In this document: piece after piece, positions 25,682 to 35,038 of the stretch
How the letters are laid out: the number at the start of each line of letters is the position of its first letter
Position numbering within the stretch: position 1 is the stretch's first letter
Source: Rhodocyclaceae bacterium
GTDB taxonomy: Bacteria; Pseudomonadota; Gammaproteobacteria; Burkholderiales; Rhodocyclaceae
Length of the DNA: 57,227 bases
Assembly: GCA_020445785.1 (NCBI GenBank)
Contig: JAGRFZ010000071.1
Span: forward strand, 1-57,227
Reading direction: 5' to 3'
Translations under genes and position numbers: made by a program
The notes under the pieces: model-generated
The model's input: only the letters and a program-made list of their open reading frames with translations
Databases searched by the model: none
Told to the model about the DNA's origin: nothing

Positions 25682-26917
25682 ATGACAGCCCCGGAGACCC
25701 GAGACGCGGGCGCGCCACCCTGCTTCGTGCTCGGCATCGAAACGCAGATCGGGGTCGGGGTCGTCCGCGAACTGGGCCGGGCCGGCATCGAAGTGATCGG
25801 ACTCGCCAACCGCGAACGATCGATCGGCCGCGCCTCCCGTCACCTTGCGCGCAGCGTGGTGGTCGGGCCGGGCCGCGACGAAGCACTGGTTCGGCGCGTC
25901 CGGGAACTGGGCCGCCCCTACGGCGACGCCGTGCTGCTGGCCGTATCGGAAACCGACATCGCGTGGCTGATCGCCAACCGCGACGCGCTCCATCCGGTCA
26001 GGCCGCTGATTCCCTCCGACGAGGCATTCCGGCGGGTGCTCGACAAGGCAAGCACGCTCGACGCGGCACGCGCGGTCGGCATCCGGGTGCCGCACACGGT
26101 CTGCGCCCAGTCCTTCGACGAATGGCAGCTCGCCGTCGATTCCTTGCGCTACCCGGTGATCGTCAAATGGCCGGATCCGGTAGCGGTCATCGCCGCGTTG
26201 CGCGAGCACGGATTGGCGCTACACAAGATCGAATACGCCCTGGACGCGCAGCAATTGCGCCGCATCGGGGCGCGCTACCAGGCCGTGGGGCGTTGGCCGA
26301 TGATCCAGGAATACTGCCCGGGTCGCGGGCTCGGGCAATTCTTCTACATGCAGGAGGGACGCGCCCTGAGACGCTTCCAGCACCTGCGGGTCGCGGAGTG
26401 GCCGCCCGAGGGCGGCTTCTCGAGCGTGTGCGACGCCGTACCGCTGAGCCGTCACGTCGCCTTGCAGGAGCAATCCATCGCACTGCTGCAGGCGCTCGGC
26501 TGGGAAGGTTGTGCCATGGTCGAATACCGCCTCGACGAGGCCAGCGGAAATGCCGTGCTGATGGAGATCAACGGCCGGTTCTGGGGCAGCTTCCCGCTCG
26601 CGGTGCAGGCCGGCGCCGGTTTCGCCCGCTATGCCTACGAGGTTCAAGGTCGCGGACGGGTGCCTCAACTGCCGCCTCCGGCCGACCAGCTTCGCTGTCG
26701 CATGGTGGCCACCGAACTGAAGCGTCTCGCGCGCATCCTGCTGCAGCCGGGGAGGATCCACGATCCGGCCTTCGTCCGCCGCCCGGCTCAGGAGCTCTGG
26801 CGTTTCGTCGGCGACTTCTTCCGTCCGCGCACGCGCTACTACCTCTGGGACGCCGAGGACCCGGGTCCGTGGCTTGCCGACCTGCGCAACTACGCCTCAA
26901 GAGCCCTGCGGCGCTGA
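25682..26917 (+). CDS. ATP-grasp protein (carboxylate-amine ligase-like)
   Basis: A 411-residue ATP-grasp enzyme. An N-terminal VLGIETQIGVGVVRELGRAG fold precedes the ATP lysine in YPVIVKWP (Lys162) and the metal site MVEYRLDEASGNAVLMEINGRFW (Glu281, Glu295, Asn297). It resembles carbamoyl-phosphate-synthase-like ligases that join carboxylates to amines. It is the last of four coupled plus-strand genes. Its final 21 bases overlap the 3' end of the convergent ligase gene. The substrate is unknown; amidation of uronic acids is a possibility. Confidence 0.88.
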   Translation: MTAPETRDAGAPPCFVLGIETQIGVGVVRELGRAGIEVIGLANRERSIGRASRHLARSVVVGPGRDEALVRRVRELGRPYGDAVLLAVSETDIAWLIANRDALHPVRPLIPSDEAFRRVLDKASTLDAARAVGIRVPHTVCAQSFDEWQLAVDSLRYPVIVKWPDPVAVIAALREHGLALHKIEYALDAQQLRRIGARYQAVGRWPMIQEYCPGRGLGQFFYMQEGRALRRFQHLRVAEWPPEGGFSSVCDAVPLSRHVALQEQSIALLQALGWEGCAMVEYRLDEASGNAVLMEINGRFWGSFPLAVQAGAGFARYAYEVQGRGRVPQLPPPADQLRCRMVATELKRLARILLQPGRIHDPAFVRRPAQELWRFVGDFFRPRTRYYLWDAEDPGPWLADLRNYASRALRR

Positions 26918-28228
26918 TTTCGAGCGGCCCGGCAGTCGATCGCCGAGAAATACCGGAAGGCCGAACAGACGAGACCGTTCGGCCGCCGGCTCGTTCTCCC
27001 AGCCGCGGGACCGTACCCACGCACAGGCTGCCACGGTCAGCGCCATGAGGTCGTACGTGTAGTCGAAATAGGCCAGGCTCAGGAAGGCTCCGCCCACGGC
27101 GAAGCCGACCAGCGAAACCTGGATCATCGAGCCCAGCTCGAAGCACCACGCCGCCTGCGAATGAATCTTGCCCTGCTTGCGCAGCCACGCCGCCGCCCGC
27201 CAGGTAGAAAACCACAGACACAGGTAGATGCCCAGACCGACGTAGCCGTGCTCACCAAGCATATGGAAATAGATGCTGTGGGCAGAAACCACGTAGGTCG
27301 GGTCGGGCGCGTAGAGGTCGTACACCCACTGCTTGTAGATACTGAAGCCGCCACCGAAGAAGTTCTCGCGCGCAATGTTGACGGCCATCATCCAGGCGTT
27401 GAGTCGCCCCTGCGCCGACTGGTCCTCGTGGGTGCCGATGGTCTCCATCCGCGCCCACCACTCTTCCGGCATCATCGACAGCGCCGCGAAGCCGACGATC
27501 AGGATCAGGAAGCCTGCGCTGAACTTGTTCCGGCCCCGCCACCACAACACCGCCAACATGGCCGAGATCGCCAGCAGCGCGCCGCGGGAGTGCGAGCCCA
27601 GGATCGATACGCCACACAGGCCCATCACGACGGTCATCGAATGCCGCTGCCAGGCCTTCTTCAGCGTCGTCTGCAGGAAGCGCAACAGCGGCACCGTCAT
27701 GATCAGCGCGACGGCGAGCGCGTTGTTCTCTTCCATGTAGGAACCGTCGGGCCCGTACACGCGCGCTCCGCCCGCATTCACGATCGTGAAAATACCGCCC
27801 TTGATGCCGTAGAAGGCCACCGAAAAAGCGAGAATCCAGGCGAAGGCCATCATCTCCCGCTTGGTTCGCACCAGCATCAGGGCGACGAGAACCATCATGT
27901 CGATCTTCATCACCTTCGCGAGATTGTCGAGGCTGTTCACCGTATCGAACGCGAAGATCGTGGTCAGACACATCCAGCCCATCAACAGGACCAGCCAGAC
28001 CACCGGCGGCCCTTGAAACGGGCTGCGCCGCTCGCTCGTCATCAACAGCCCGAGCAACGTGCAGGCGCCGACGTACATTGCCACCGGCGCGTCGAACATG
28101 AAGCCCCACGCCAGCCGGTGCGGGTTCATGACGCTGACCCAGGTCCACAACATGACCCCGACGAAGGGGTATCGGATCGCCGCCATGCCGCCCGGCACGA
28201 GAATCACGAACAACAGGAGGTCACGCAT
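26897..28228 (-). CDS. O-glycosylation ligase-like protein, exosortase A-associated (Wzy/WaaL type)
   Basis: A 443-residue polytopic membrane protein with about 10-12 hydrophobic segments, matching the TIGR03097 group of O-antigen ligase-like proteins. It begins MRDLLLFVILVPGG and carries NPHRLAWGFMF near residue 40. A large periplasmic loop with SAHSIYFHMLGEHG lies in the second half, as in Wzy/WaaL enzymes. It probably polymerises or transfers the polysaccharide at the periplasmic face. The ATG at 28228 lies inside the end of the upstream GT gene and has GAAGG 10 bases before it; a GTG at 28240 is less likely. It is the last gene of the core operon. Confidence 0.9.
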   Translation of the reverse strand: MRDLLLFVILVPGGMAAIRYPFVGVMLWTWVSVMNPHRLAWGFMFDAPVAMYVGACTLLGLLMTSERRSPFQGPPVVWLVLLMGWMCLTTIFAFDTVNSLDNLAKVMKIDMMVLVALMLVRTKREMMAFAWILAFSVAFYGIKGGIFTIVNAGGARVYGPDGSYMEENNALAVALIMTVPLLRFLQTTLKKAWQRHSMTVVMGLCGVSILGSHSRGALLAISAMLAVLWWRGRNKFSAGFLILIVGFAALSMMPEEWWARMETIGTHEDQSAQGRLNAWMMAVNIARENFFGGGFSIYKQWVYDLYAPDPTYVVSAHSIYFHMLGEHGYVGLGIYLCLWFSTWRAAAWLRKQGKIHSQAAWCFELGSMIQVSLVGFAVGGAFLSLAYFDYTYDLMALTVAACAWVRSRGWENEPAAERSRLFGLPVFLGDRLPGRSKSAPQGS

Positions 28229-29369
28229 CTTCAGCCGCACCTTCGCCGCACAGACGGACCCGGCGATAGATCCCGAGCCATCGGTCGCGGATTATCGACC
28301 AGTCGAATTCCTTGGCACGCCTGAGGCCCTCGTCACGAAGCGCTTCTGCGGTCGCCGCGTGCTCGAGCACGGCAATCGCCCGCTCGGCCATCGCATCCGC
28401 GTCGCCGACCGGGACCAGCATTGCGGACACGCCGTTCTCGACCATGTCGGGGATGCCGCCGGCATCGGTACTGACCACCGGGACACCGCTGGCGAGCGCC
28501 TCGAGGATCGAAATCGGCATGTTGTCGACCCGGCTCGGATTGAGCATGCAGTCGGCCGAGGCGTAGAGCGCGGCAATCTCGCCATTGGGGATACGTCCGG
28601 TGAAACGGATCCGGTCGGAAAGTCCCAGCTCTCCGCTCAGGCGCACCAGCGCATCACGCTCGGGCCCGGTGCCTGCGACACTCAGGCGGGCGCGAGGAAA
28701 GCGCTCGCAGATCTTGCCGAATGCGCGAATGGCACAAGGAATGTCGTAGATCGGCTCGAGGTTGCGCGTCACGATCAGATGCGGCGCATCACCGCCCGGT
28801 CGCAGCACATCCGACCGAAAGCGCGTCAGGTCGACGATGTTCGGCACGATTTCCGCCTCGACCCCGAGCGCCTTGAACACCCGCGCCAGGAATCCGGAAG
28901 GCGTGACAAGTGCGTCGGCCGCCTTCAGCGTGCGCAGCGCGAGCGGCGAGGTCGCGGCGAAGAAGCGCTCGGCATTGCCCCCCCGGTAATTCACGACGAC
29001 GCGCGCACCGCGCAGCTTGGCGATCCAGATCGCCGGGGTCGCGAACAGGTACCAGGCCCAGCCCGAGTTGGCGAAGACATGGACCACCCGTCCCCGGCCA
29101 CAGGCGCGCACCAGCGCCGCGACGTAAGGCAACAGGCGAAACCCGGCCCGCAGCACCGGCAGGCGTCCGACCCATGCCGGCCGGTAGGGTGCATTGGTTC
29201 GAACCACGACCACGTCGAAACCGTCCTCACGCAGGAGGCGGGACAGTTGTTCGCACTGATTGGCCATTCCCCCGGACGGCGGCGGAAGCGGCCCGACCAG
29301 ACAGACGTTCGGCCATCCCGGTGCCGAACCCTCGGTGCGAGGCGTTCTTTCGGCGACGCCGGAACTCAC
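28221..29369 (-). CDS. Glycosyltransferase family 4
   Basis: A 382-residue GT-B glycosyltransferase. The GTG start overlaps the dehydrogenase stop (GTGA, 29366-29369), placing the opening loop VCLVGPLPPPSGGMANQ near residues 23-39. The donor-binding half includes FTGRIPNGEIAALYASADCMLNPSRVDNMPISILEALASG, the E-X7-E region. It likely adds one sugar of the repeat unit. An ATG at 29267 would remove the glycine-rich acceptor loop and is unlikely to be the start. Confidence 0.92.
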   Translation of the reverse strand: MSSGVAERTPRTEGSAPGWPNVCLVGPLPPPSGGMANQCEQLSRLLREDGFDVVVVRTNAPYRPAWVGRLPVLRAGFRLLPYVAALVRACGRGRVVHVFANSGWAWYLFATPAIWIAKLRGARVVVNYRGGNAERFFAATSPLALRTLKAADALVTPSGFLARVFKALGVEAEIVPNIVDLTRFRSDVLRPGGDAPHLIVTRNLEPIYDIPCAIRAFGKICERFPRARLSVAGTGPERDALVRLSGELGLSDRIRFTGRIPNGEIAALYASADCMLNPSRVDNMPISILEALASGVPVVSTDAGGIPDMVENGVSAMLVPVGDADAMAERAIAVLEHAATAEALRDEGLRRAKEFDWSIIRDRWLGIYRRVRLCGEGAAEDA

Positions 29370-30682
29370 CAGCACAAACCCTCGATTTCCCCACGGACGG
29401 ACAGTCGCCCCTTGACGCCGGCCACGTCCAGCAACCACTGATCCGCTCGTACGTGGGTGGACAGGGCATCGACGATGGCGGGTGTGGCCAGCCCGACGAT
29501 CAGAACGTCCGCATCGCGGATCACCTGCTCCACATCGGCGCACAGCAAGTCGCCGATATGCGGTAGATGCCGCTCGATGAAGCTCTTGTTGGCGCCGAGT
29601 AGCCGCGAGAGATGCACCTCCGGATCGTAGATCGAAAGTTGGGCCCCCTTGCCGATCAACTGTTCCGCCAGCAACACCAGCGGGCTCTCGCGCAGATCGT
29701 CGGTACCGGTCTTGAAGGACAGGCCGATGAAGCCGATCTTGCGTTTTCCGGTGGCGAGCACGCGGCTGATGGCCAGATCCACATGGCTTCGGTTGGACTG
29801 CAGGATGCCGCCCAGCATGGGCAGTTCCACATCGTGCTGCTTGGCCAGATAGGAGGTCGCCCGCAGATCCTTGGGCAGGCACGATCCGCCGAACGCGAAG
29901 CCGGGCCTGAGATAGGCCTTGGAGATGTTGAGCTGGGTGTCCTGGCAGACCAGATCCATGACCTCGAACGCATCGACCCCCAGCGCCGCGCAGAGCCGTG
30001 CGGTTTCGTTGGCGAAGGTGATCTTCAGCGCATGGAAATTGTTGCAGCAGTACTTCATCATTTCGGCCGCCCGCACCGAGGTCGTCAGAAACTCGCACGG
30101 GAGGTGCCCGAACAACTCGCGCAGACGCTCCACGGCCTGCGCGTGGTTACAGCCGACGACCGTGAACGGCGGCTTGTCGTAGTCGCGGATCGACGACCCC
30201 TCGCGCAGGAACTCCGGCTGGAAGCACAGATGGAAGTGCTCGCCGTCGCGCTTGCCGGAGTGCGATTCGACGATCGGGCGCAGAACGTCCTCCACCGTGC
30301 CGGGCACCAGCGTCGAGCGGAAGACGAAGACATGTGGTTCCGCCTTGTCGCGCATCGCCGCTCCCAGCTCTTCCGCGATGCGCAGCACCGCACCCTGGTC
30401 CTGGCTGCCGTTGGCGGCCGACGGCGTACCGACGCAGATCAGTGATATCTCGCTGTCGCGAACCGCCTGGGCGACATCGGTAGTCACCGAGACGCGACCG
30501 CTGCCGGCGACCTCGGCGACGAGAGCCACCATGCCTTCCTCGACGACGGGTGTCTTGCCGGACCGAATCAGATCGAGCTTGCTCTGGTCGATGTCGACGC
30601 CGATCACCTGGTGCCCATCCCGAGCGAGACAGGCAAGCGAGACTGCGCCCACGTAGCCGAGGCCGAAGATGCTGATTCTCAT
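29366..30682 (-). CDS. AlgD-like nucleotide-sugar dehydrogenase
   Basis: A 438-residue UDP-glucose/GDP-mannose dehydrogenase. NAD-binding GLGYVG is at 7-12, the hinge region carries AAEMMKYCCNNFHALKITFANE, and the catalytic FGGSCLPKDLRA places Cys at 268, the same position as in the GDP-mannose dehydrogenase AlgD (436 residues). It would oxidise the C6 alcohol of an NDP-hexose to a carboxylate, most likely GDP-mannose to GDP-mannuronate. The ATG overlaps the previous gene's stop (30679-30682). It supplies the uronic acid that the nearby amide-forming enzymes could modify. Confidence 0.93.
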   Translation of the reverse strand: MRISIFGLGYVGAVSLACLARDGHQVIGVDIDQSKLDLIRSGKTPVVEEGMVALVAEVAGSGRVSVTTDVAQAVRDSEISLICVGTPSAANGSQDQGAVLRIAEELGAAMRDKAEPHVFVFRSTLVPGTVEDVLRPIVESHSGKRDGEHFHLCFQPEFLREGSSIRDYDKPPFTVVGCNHAQAVERLRELFGHLPCEFLTTSVRAAEMMKYCCNNFHALKITFANETARLCAALGVDAFEVMDLVCQDTQLNISKAYLRPGFAFGGSCLPKDLRATSYLAKQHDVELPMLGGILQSNRSHVDLAISRVLATGKRKIGFIGLSFKTGTDDLRESPLVLLAEQLIGKGAQLSIYDPEVHLSRLLGANKSFIERHLPHIGDLLCADVEQVIRDADVLIVGLATPAIVDALSTHVRADQWLLDVAGVKGRLSVRGEIEGLCW

Positions 30683-31893
30683 GCGGAAATCCTTTGCGAA
30701 GCGGTGTAAGCGGTAATACAGCGATCCACGATCGCATCCAGCCGTGCCATCGAGTTGGGCCACGCATGGTGGCCCAGCATGCGGTCGCGTCCGGCGCGGG
30801 CGAGGCGGGTACGCTCGGCGGGATCGTCGAGGATCCTGAGGATGGCAGCAGCGTACTGGTCGGGACCGTCCGCCACAAGGAAATGCTTCTCGGATTGCGC
30901 ATCCACGCCACCGGCAGCCATGCTGCTGGTGACCACGGGCACGCCCATCGACATCGCTTCGAGAATCTTGTTCTGGGTGCCACGGGCAATCGCCAGTGGT
31001 GCCACCATCGCTGCCGATTGCCGCACGTAGGGGCGGACGTCGGGCACCGAGCCGGTGACCGTCACGCCGTCGAGCCGTTCCAGGCGTCGTACCGCCGCGG
31101 ACGGATCGGCGCCGACGATCACCAGCTTCAGGGTCGGACGCCGGCGACGCAGCAAGGGCCAGACCTCGCGGCAGAAACGGAACATGGCCTCCTGGTTGGG
31201 GTAATAGTCCATGCGTCCGATGAAGCTGATCAGGTCCGGATCGTAGGCCTCGTCCCCCGGGCAGAAGAACTCGCTGTCGACGCCGTTCGGGAACCAGTCG
31301 CTCGGTACACCGGTGGCGAAGGAATCGAGGGTCTCCCATTCAGCCCGCGTGGTGGCCGTACATAAGTCGAACTGCCTGGCAAGCCGCTTCTCGGCGGCCA
31401 TCATCTTGCTGCCTTCCAGCCGGTAACCGAGGGAGAGCGGAAAGCGCTTGAAATTGGCGTACTCGAGCCACTTCTGGGAGTCCATGTCGCCGAAATCCAG
31501 GATCTTCGGCACGCCGGTGACGTGCGCCACGTATTGGGCCACCGAAGAGCAATGGACGAAGATCAGGTCCCAGGACCGATCGCGGACGATGGTGTCGATC
31601 GTTCGCGCAAGATCCGGCGAAAAGAAGAAGCCCATCGACGAAGGCGTGGGCACCGGCAGGCGCGCCACCATCCGCAAGGTCTGTACCGGGTTGCGCACCA
31701 GCCCGATATGGAATTCCTTGCAGTACGGCGCGATGCCCCGCGCCTCTTCCGCTTCGGCCGGTGAGCGCGCCAGCGAGCACACGGTGACCTCGTGCCCTTG
31801 CTCGCCGAAATGGCGGATCATGTTGAACGGTCGGATCTTGCCGCCCCGCTTCGGTGGATAGGGAAAGCGGTGGCAGACGTAGAGAATCTTCAC
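30679..31893 (-). CDS. Glycosyltransferase, XrtA system (TIGR03087-like)
   Basis: A 404-residue GT4 glycosyltransferase. The GTG start overlaps the asnB stop (GTGA, 31890-31893) and gives MKILYVCHRFPYPPKRGGKIRP, the opening typical of the TIGR03087 XrtA group. SFIGRMDYYPNQEAMFRFC and the donor-site QNKILEAMSMGVPVV follow. It builds the XrtA-associated polysaccharide at the cytoplasmic face. It is tightly coupled on both sides. Confidence 0.94.
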   Translation of the reverse strand: MKILYVCHRFPYPPKRGGKIRPFNMIRHFGEQGHEVTVCSLARSPAEAEEARGIAPYCKEFHIGLVRNPVQTLRMVARLPVPTPSSMGFFFSPDLARTIDTIVRDRSWDLIFVHCSSVAQYVAHVTGVPKILDFGDMDSQKWLEYANFKRFPLSLGYRLEGSKMMAAEKRLARQFDLCTATTRAEWETLDSFATGVPSDWFPNGVDSEFFCPGDEAYDPDLISFIGRMDYYPNQEAMFRFCREVWPLLRRRRPTLKLVIVGADPSAAVRRLERLDGVTVTGSVPDVRPYVRQSAAMVAPLAIARGTQNKILEAMSMGVPVVTSSMAAGGVDAQSEKHFLVADGPDQYAAAILRILDDPAERTRLARAGRDRMLGHHAWPNSMARLDAIVDRCITAYTASQRISA

Positions 31894-33812
31894 GGGATAT
31901 GGCTCTTCAGTTCGGCGGCGACGTCGTCCGGCGTGCGGTTGTCCAGATAGATCCGGCTCCAGACCTCGAGGTTCATCAAGGCAATCAAGGCGTCGGTACC
32001 ATCCATGCGGTTCTCTTCGTGCGCCCGGACCAGATCGGCCACCGCCTGCGGCCGGAAAAGGCCGCGGCGCTCGATCACCTCGCGTGCCAGCAGACGCTGC
32101 AGCAGAGGCGCCAGCTCGCGCTTCAACCATGCCCCCATCGGGGTACCGAATCCGCGCTTCTTGCGGTTGAGGATGTCGTCGGGCAGGAGTCCGCCGAGCG
32201 CCCTTTTCATGACGTGCTTGAGCCGCCCGTGGCGAACCTTGACCGCAGCCGGCATCGACGCCGCGAATTCCACCAGCTCGTGATCCAGGAACGGAACACG
32301 GCACTCCAGCGATACCGCCATGCTCATCTTGTCGGTCAGCAACAACAGGTCGTCCGGCAGTTGGGTCTCGGCGTCCACTGCCAGCATGCGATTCAGTTCG
32401 TCTTCGTCGCCGGCGGCGTCGAACGCCGCGCCGAGCGGGTCGTCCGCCCCCGTCTCGTCGAGCAACAGGGCGCCCACCTCCGGCCGTCCGAGAATCTGCA
32501 GATAGCTGCGGTAGCGTTCGTCGGGCGCCAGTTCGGCCGTCGCCAAAAAGCCCCGGGCCAGCCGGAACAGGTTCAACAGGCCCGAGTGGCGATCGGACGG
32601 AAGATGGCGGCCGATGCCGCTGATCGGCCCGCGAACCCAAGCGGGCAGGCGCCGAAAACGTTCGGCGTAGTGACCGCCCAGGTAGCGCCGATAGCCGCCG
32701 AACAATTCGTCGCCGCCGACGCCGGACAGGATCACCTTGACGTCCTGACGGGCAAACTCCGACACGAGGTAGGTGGTGATGAACGCCGTGTCCGCCATCG
32801 GCTCGTCCATGTGCCACAACAGCCGCGGCAAGAGAGAAACCACATCGGGCCGCACCACGATCTCGTGGTGTTCGGTCGCAAACAACTCGGCTACCCGGCG
32901 CGCGTACGGGAGTTCGTTGTACAGGGCCTCGGCCGGCCCCCCTTCGAATCCGATGGCATACGTCCGGATCGGCTGGCTGGAATGCTTCGCCATGTAGCCG
33001 ACCACTGCGCTCGAGTCGATGCCGCCCGACAGGAACGCGCCGATCGGCACGTCGCTGACCATCTGCATGCGGACCGCTTCCTCGATGCGTGCGGCAGCCG
33101 CGTCCGCCCACTCGGCCTCACTGCGTGCGCGGTCGATCGATGCCGGCATGCGCCAGTAGCGGCGCTGCTCGACCCGCTGCCCCTCGACCACCAGCAGGCT
33201 ACCCGGCGGAAGCTTGCGAATGCCCCGGAACAAGGACTGCGGCGCCGCCACATAGCCGAGGTGCAGATAGGATCGCAAGGCGGCGTGGTCCAGTTCCGCC
33301 GAAACGTCGGGCAAGGCGAGCAGGGCCTTGGCCTCGCTCGCGAAGGCGAGCCCACGCGCGCTCTGGCAGACGTACAGGGGCTTGACGCCGAGACGGTCGC
33401 GAGCGAGCAGCAAGCGACGGCGCCGCCCGTCCCAGAGGGCGAAATCGAACATGCCATTGAGCCTGAGCAGGCAGTCGTCGCCCCAGGCGTCGTAGGCATG
33501 CAGCACGACCTCGCTGTCGGAGCCGGTCTTGAAGCGAAAGCCGGCTTCGATCAGTTCGCTGCGCAGTTCGCGAAAATTGTAGATCTCGCCATTGCAGACC
33601 AGCCATAGCTTGCCGTCCTCGCTCGACAGCGGCTGGTGGCCGCCGGCGAGGTCGATGATCGACAGGCGGCGCATCGCGATCCCGCAGTTGCCGTCGATGT
33701 GCTGGCCCTCGTCGTCCGGGCCGCGATGGGCGGTGACATTGCCCATCGCCGTGAGCTGCTCGGGTGCCACCTGCCCGCCGTCGAAACGAATGATGCCGTG
33801 AATGCCGCACAT
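31890..33812 (-). CDS. asnB: Asparagine synthase (glutamine-hydrolysing)
   Basis: A 640-residue complete asparagine-synthetase-type enzyme. It begins MCGIHGII with the catalytic Cys2, has VCNGEIYNF at 72-80 for glutamine binding, ARDRLGVKPLY at about 137-147, and the ATP PP-loop LSGGIDSSA at about 261-269, with SGVGGDELFGGYRR downstream. It could make asparagine, but within this operon an amidotransferase role on a polysaccharide precursor is equally plausible. It sits between two XrtA-type glycosyltransferases. Confidence 0.92.
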   Translation of the reverse strand: MCGIHGIIRFDGGQVAPEQLTAMGNVTAHRGPDDEGQHIDGNCGIAMRRLSIIDLAGGHQPLSSEDGKLWLVCNGEIYNFRELRSELIEAGFRFKTGSDSEVVLHAYDAWGDDCLLRLNGMFDFALWDGRRRRLLLARDRLGVKPLYVCQSARGLAFASEAKALLALPDVSAELDHAALRSYLHLGYVAAPQSLFRGIRKLPPGSLLVVEGQRVEQRRYWRMPASIDRARSEAEWADAAAARIEEAVRMQMVSDVPIGAFLSGGIDSSAVVGYMAKHSSQPIRTYAIGFEGGPAEALYNELPYARRVAELFATEHHEIVVRPDVVSLLPRLLWHMDEPMADTAFITTYLVSEFARQDVKVILSGVGGDELFGGYRRYLGGHYAERFRRLPAWVRGPISGIGRHLPSDRHSGLLNLFRLARGFLATAELAPDERYRSYLQILGRPEVGALLLDETGADDPLGAAFDAAGDEDELNRMLAVDAETQLPDDLLLLTDKMSMAVSLECRVPFLDHELVEFAASMPAAVKVRHGRLKHVMKRALGGLLPDDILNRKKRGFGTPMGAWLKRELAPLLQRLLAREVIERRGLFRPQAVADLVRAHEENRMDGTDALIALMNLEVWSRIYLDNRTPDDVAAELKSHIP

Positions 33813-33822
33813 GCTCGGGCCT

Positions 33823-35034
33823 TCAGGCGGCTGCGGGCGCCGGGCGCCCGCGGGCCGCCAGCGCATCCGCGTACACCTTGCGGTAGCGGCCAACGCTGTT
33901 GGCCCAGGTACGCTCCTGTTCGACAAAGGCGCGCGCTCGGCTCTGCATGGCCGGCCATTGGGCGCGCGATTCGAGCAATCGGTCGAGGGCGTCCACCAGC
34001 GCCTGCGTGTCTCCGGCGCGGAAGAGGACGCCGGTCTCTCCATCACGGATCAGTTCCCGGTGACCACCGACGTCCGAGGCGACGAACATCCGCCCCTGCG
34101 CCATCGCCTCGAGCGGTTTGAGCGGCGTAACCAGTTCGGTCAGCCGGATCGGCAGCCTCGGGTAGGCAAGGACGTCGATCAGATCGTAGTAGCGCTGGAT
34201 CTCCGCATGCGGGATGCGGCCGGTGAAGGTCACGCGCGATCCCAGACCGAGCGCGTCCACCTGGGACGCCAGGGCATCTTGCTGGACACCGCCGCCGACC
34301 AGCAGCAGGTGAATGTCGCTGCGTCGTTCGGCGAGGCGGGCCGTGGCCTCCACCAGTAGGTGCAGACCCTCGTAGCCGTAGAAGGAACCGACGAATCCCA
34401 GCACCGTCCGACCATCCAGCCCGAGTTCCCGACGCAGCGACTCGTCCGCCGGCGCACCATGGGCGAAATCCGCGACATCCACCGCATTCGGGATCACCGT
34501 AACGCGCGAATCGCGGACACCACGAACCACGATGTCCTGGCGCAGCCCCTCGCAGATCGTGGTGACCTGGTCCGCGTTCCGCAAGGCGAAGCTCTCGAGC
34601 ATCCGCGAAATCCGGTAGCGGGCGCTGCCTTCGGTGGTGGAACCGTGGTCGACGGCGGCATCCTCCCAGGAAGCCCTCATCTCATACACCAGGGGAAGCC
34701 GGTGCCGTCGTGCCACCCACAGCGCCGGCAATGCATTTAGCACGGGAGAATGCGCGTGCAGGACGTCCGGCGAAATCTCGCGCACCAGTTCGTCGATTCG
34801 GGCCGCCGTCAGGCGCATCTGCCGCAGCAGCCCGACCCCCTCGTCGGACGGCGTCCGGTAGAAGCAAAAGCCTTCGCACTCCTCGCTGAGCGACGTGCCG
34901 GAACCCTGCTTCGGGGAAGTCAGGTGGAAGGTCTGCCAGCCGAGCGCACGCTGCTCGCGCAGGATCGCGGCGGTTCGAAACGCGTAGCCACTGTGTAGCG
35001 GTAGGGAATGATCCAGGATGTGGAGGATGCGCAT
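33823..35034 (-). CDS. Glycosyltransferase, exosortase A-associated (TIGR04063-like)
   Basis: A 403-residue GT4 enzyme beginning MRILHILDHSLPLHSGYAFRT, the signature opening of the exosortase A-associated Daro_2409 family. RILHILDHS and HAHSPVLNALPALW form the acceptor half; GFVGSFYGYEGLHLLVEA and PLKPLEAMAQGRMFVASDVGG the donor half. The ATG at 35034 is preferred over one 18 bases upstream. It lies 4 bases after the amidotransferase stop. Confidence 0.94.
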   Translation of the reverse strand: MRILHILDHSLPLHSGYAFRTAAILREQRALGWQTFHLTSPKQGSGTSLSEECEGFCFYRTPSDEGVGLLRQMRLTAARIDELVREISPDVLHAHSPVLNALPALWVARRHRLPLVYEMRASWEDAAVDHGSTTEGSARYRISRMLESFALRNADQVTTICEGLRQDIVVRGVRDSRVTVIPNAVDVADFAHGAPADESLRRELGLDGRTVLGFVGSFYGYEGLHLLVEATARLAERRSDIHLLLVGGGVQQDALASQVDALGLGSRVTFTGRIPHAEIQRYYDLIDVLAYPRLPIRLTELVTPLKPLEAMAQGRMFVASDVGGHRELIRDGETGVLFRAGDTQALVDALDRLLESRAQWPAMQSRARAFVEQERTWANSVGRYRKVYADALAARGRPAPAAA

Positions 35035-35038
35035 GGCT

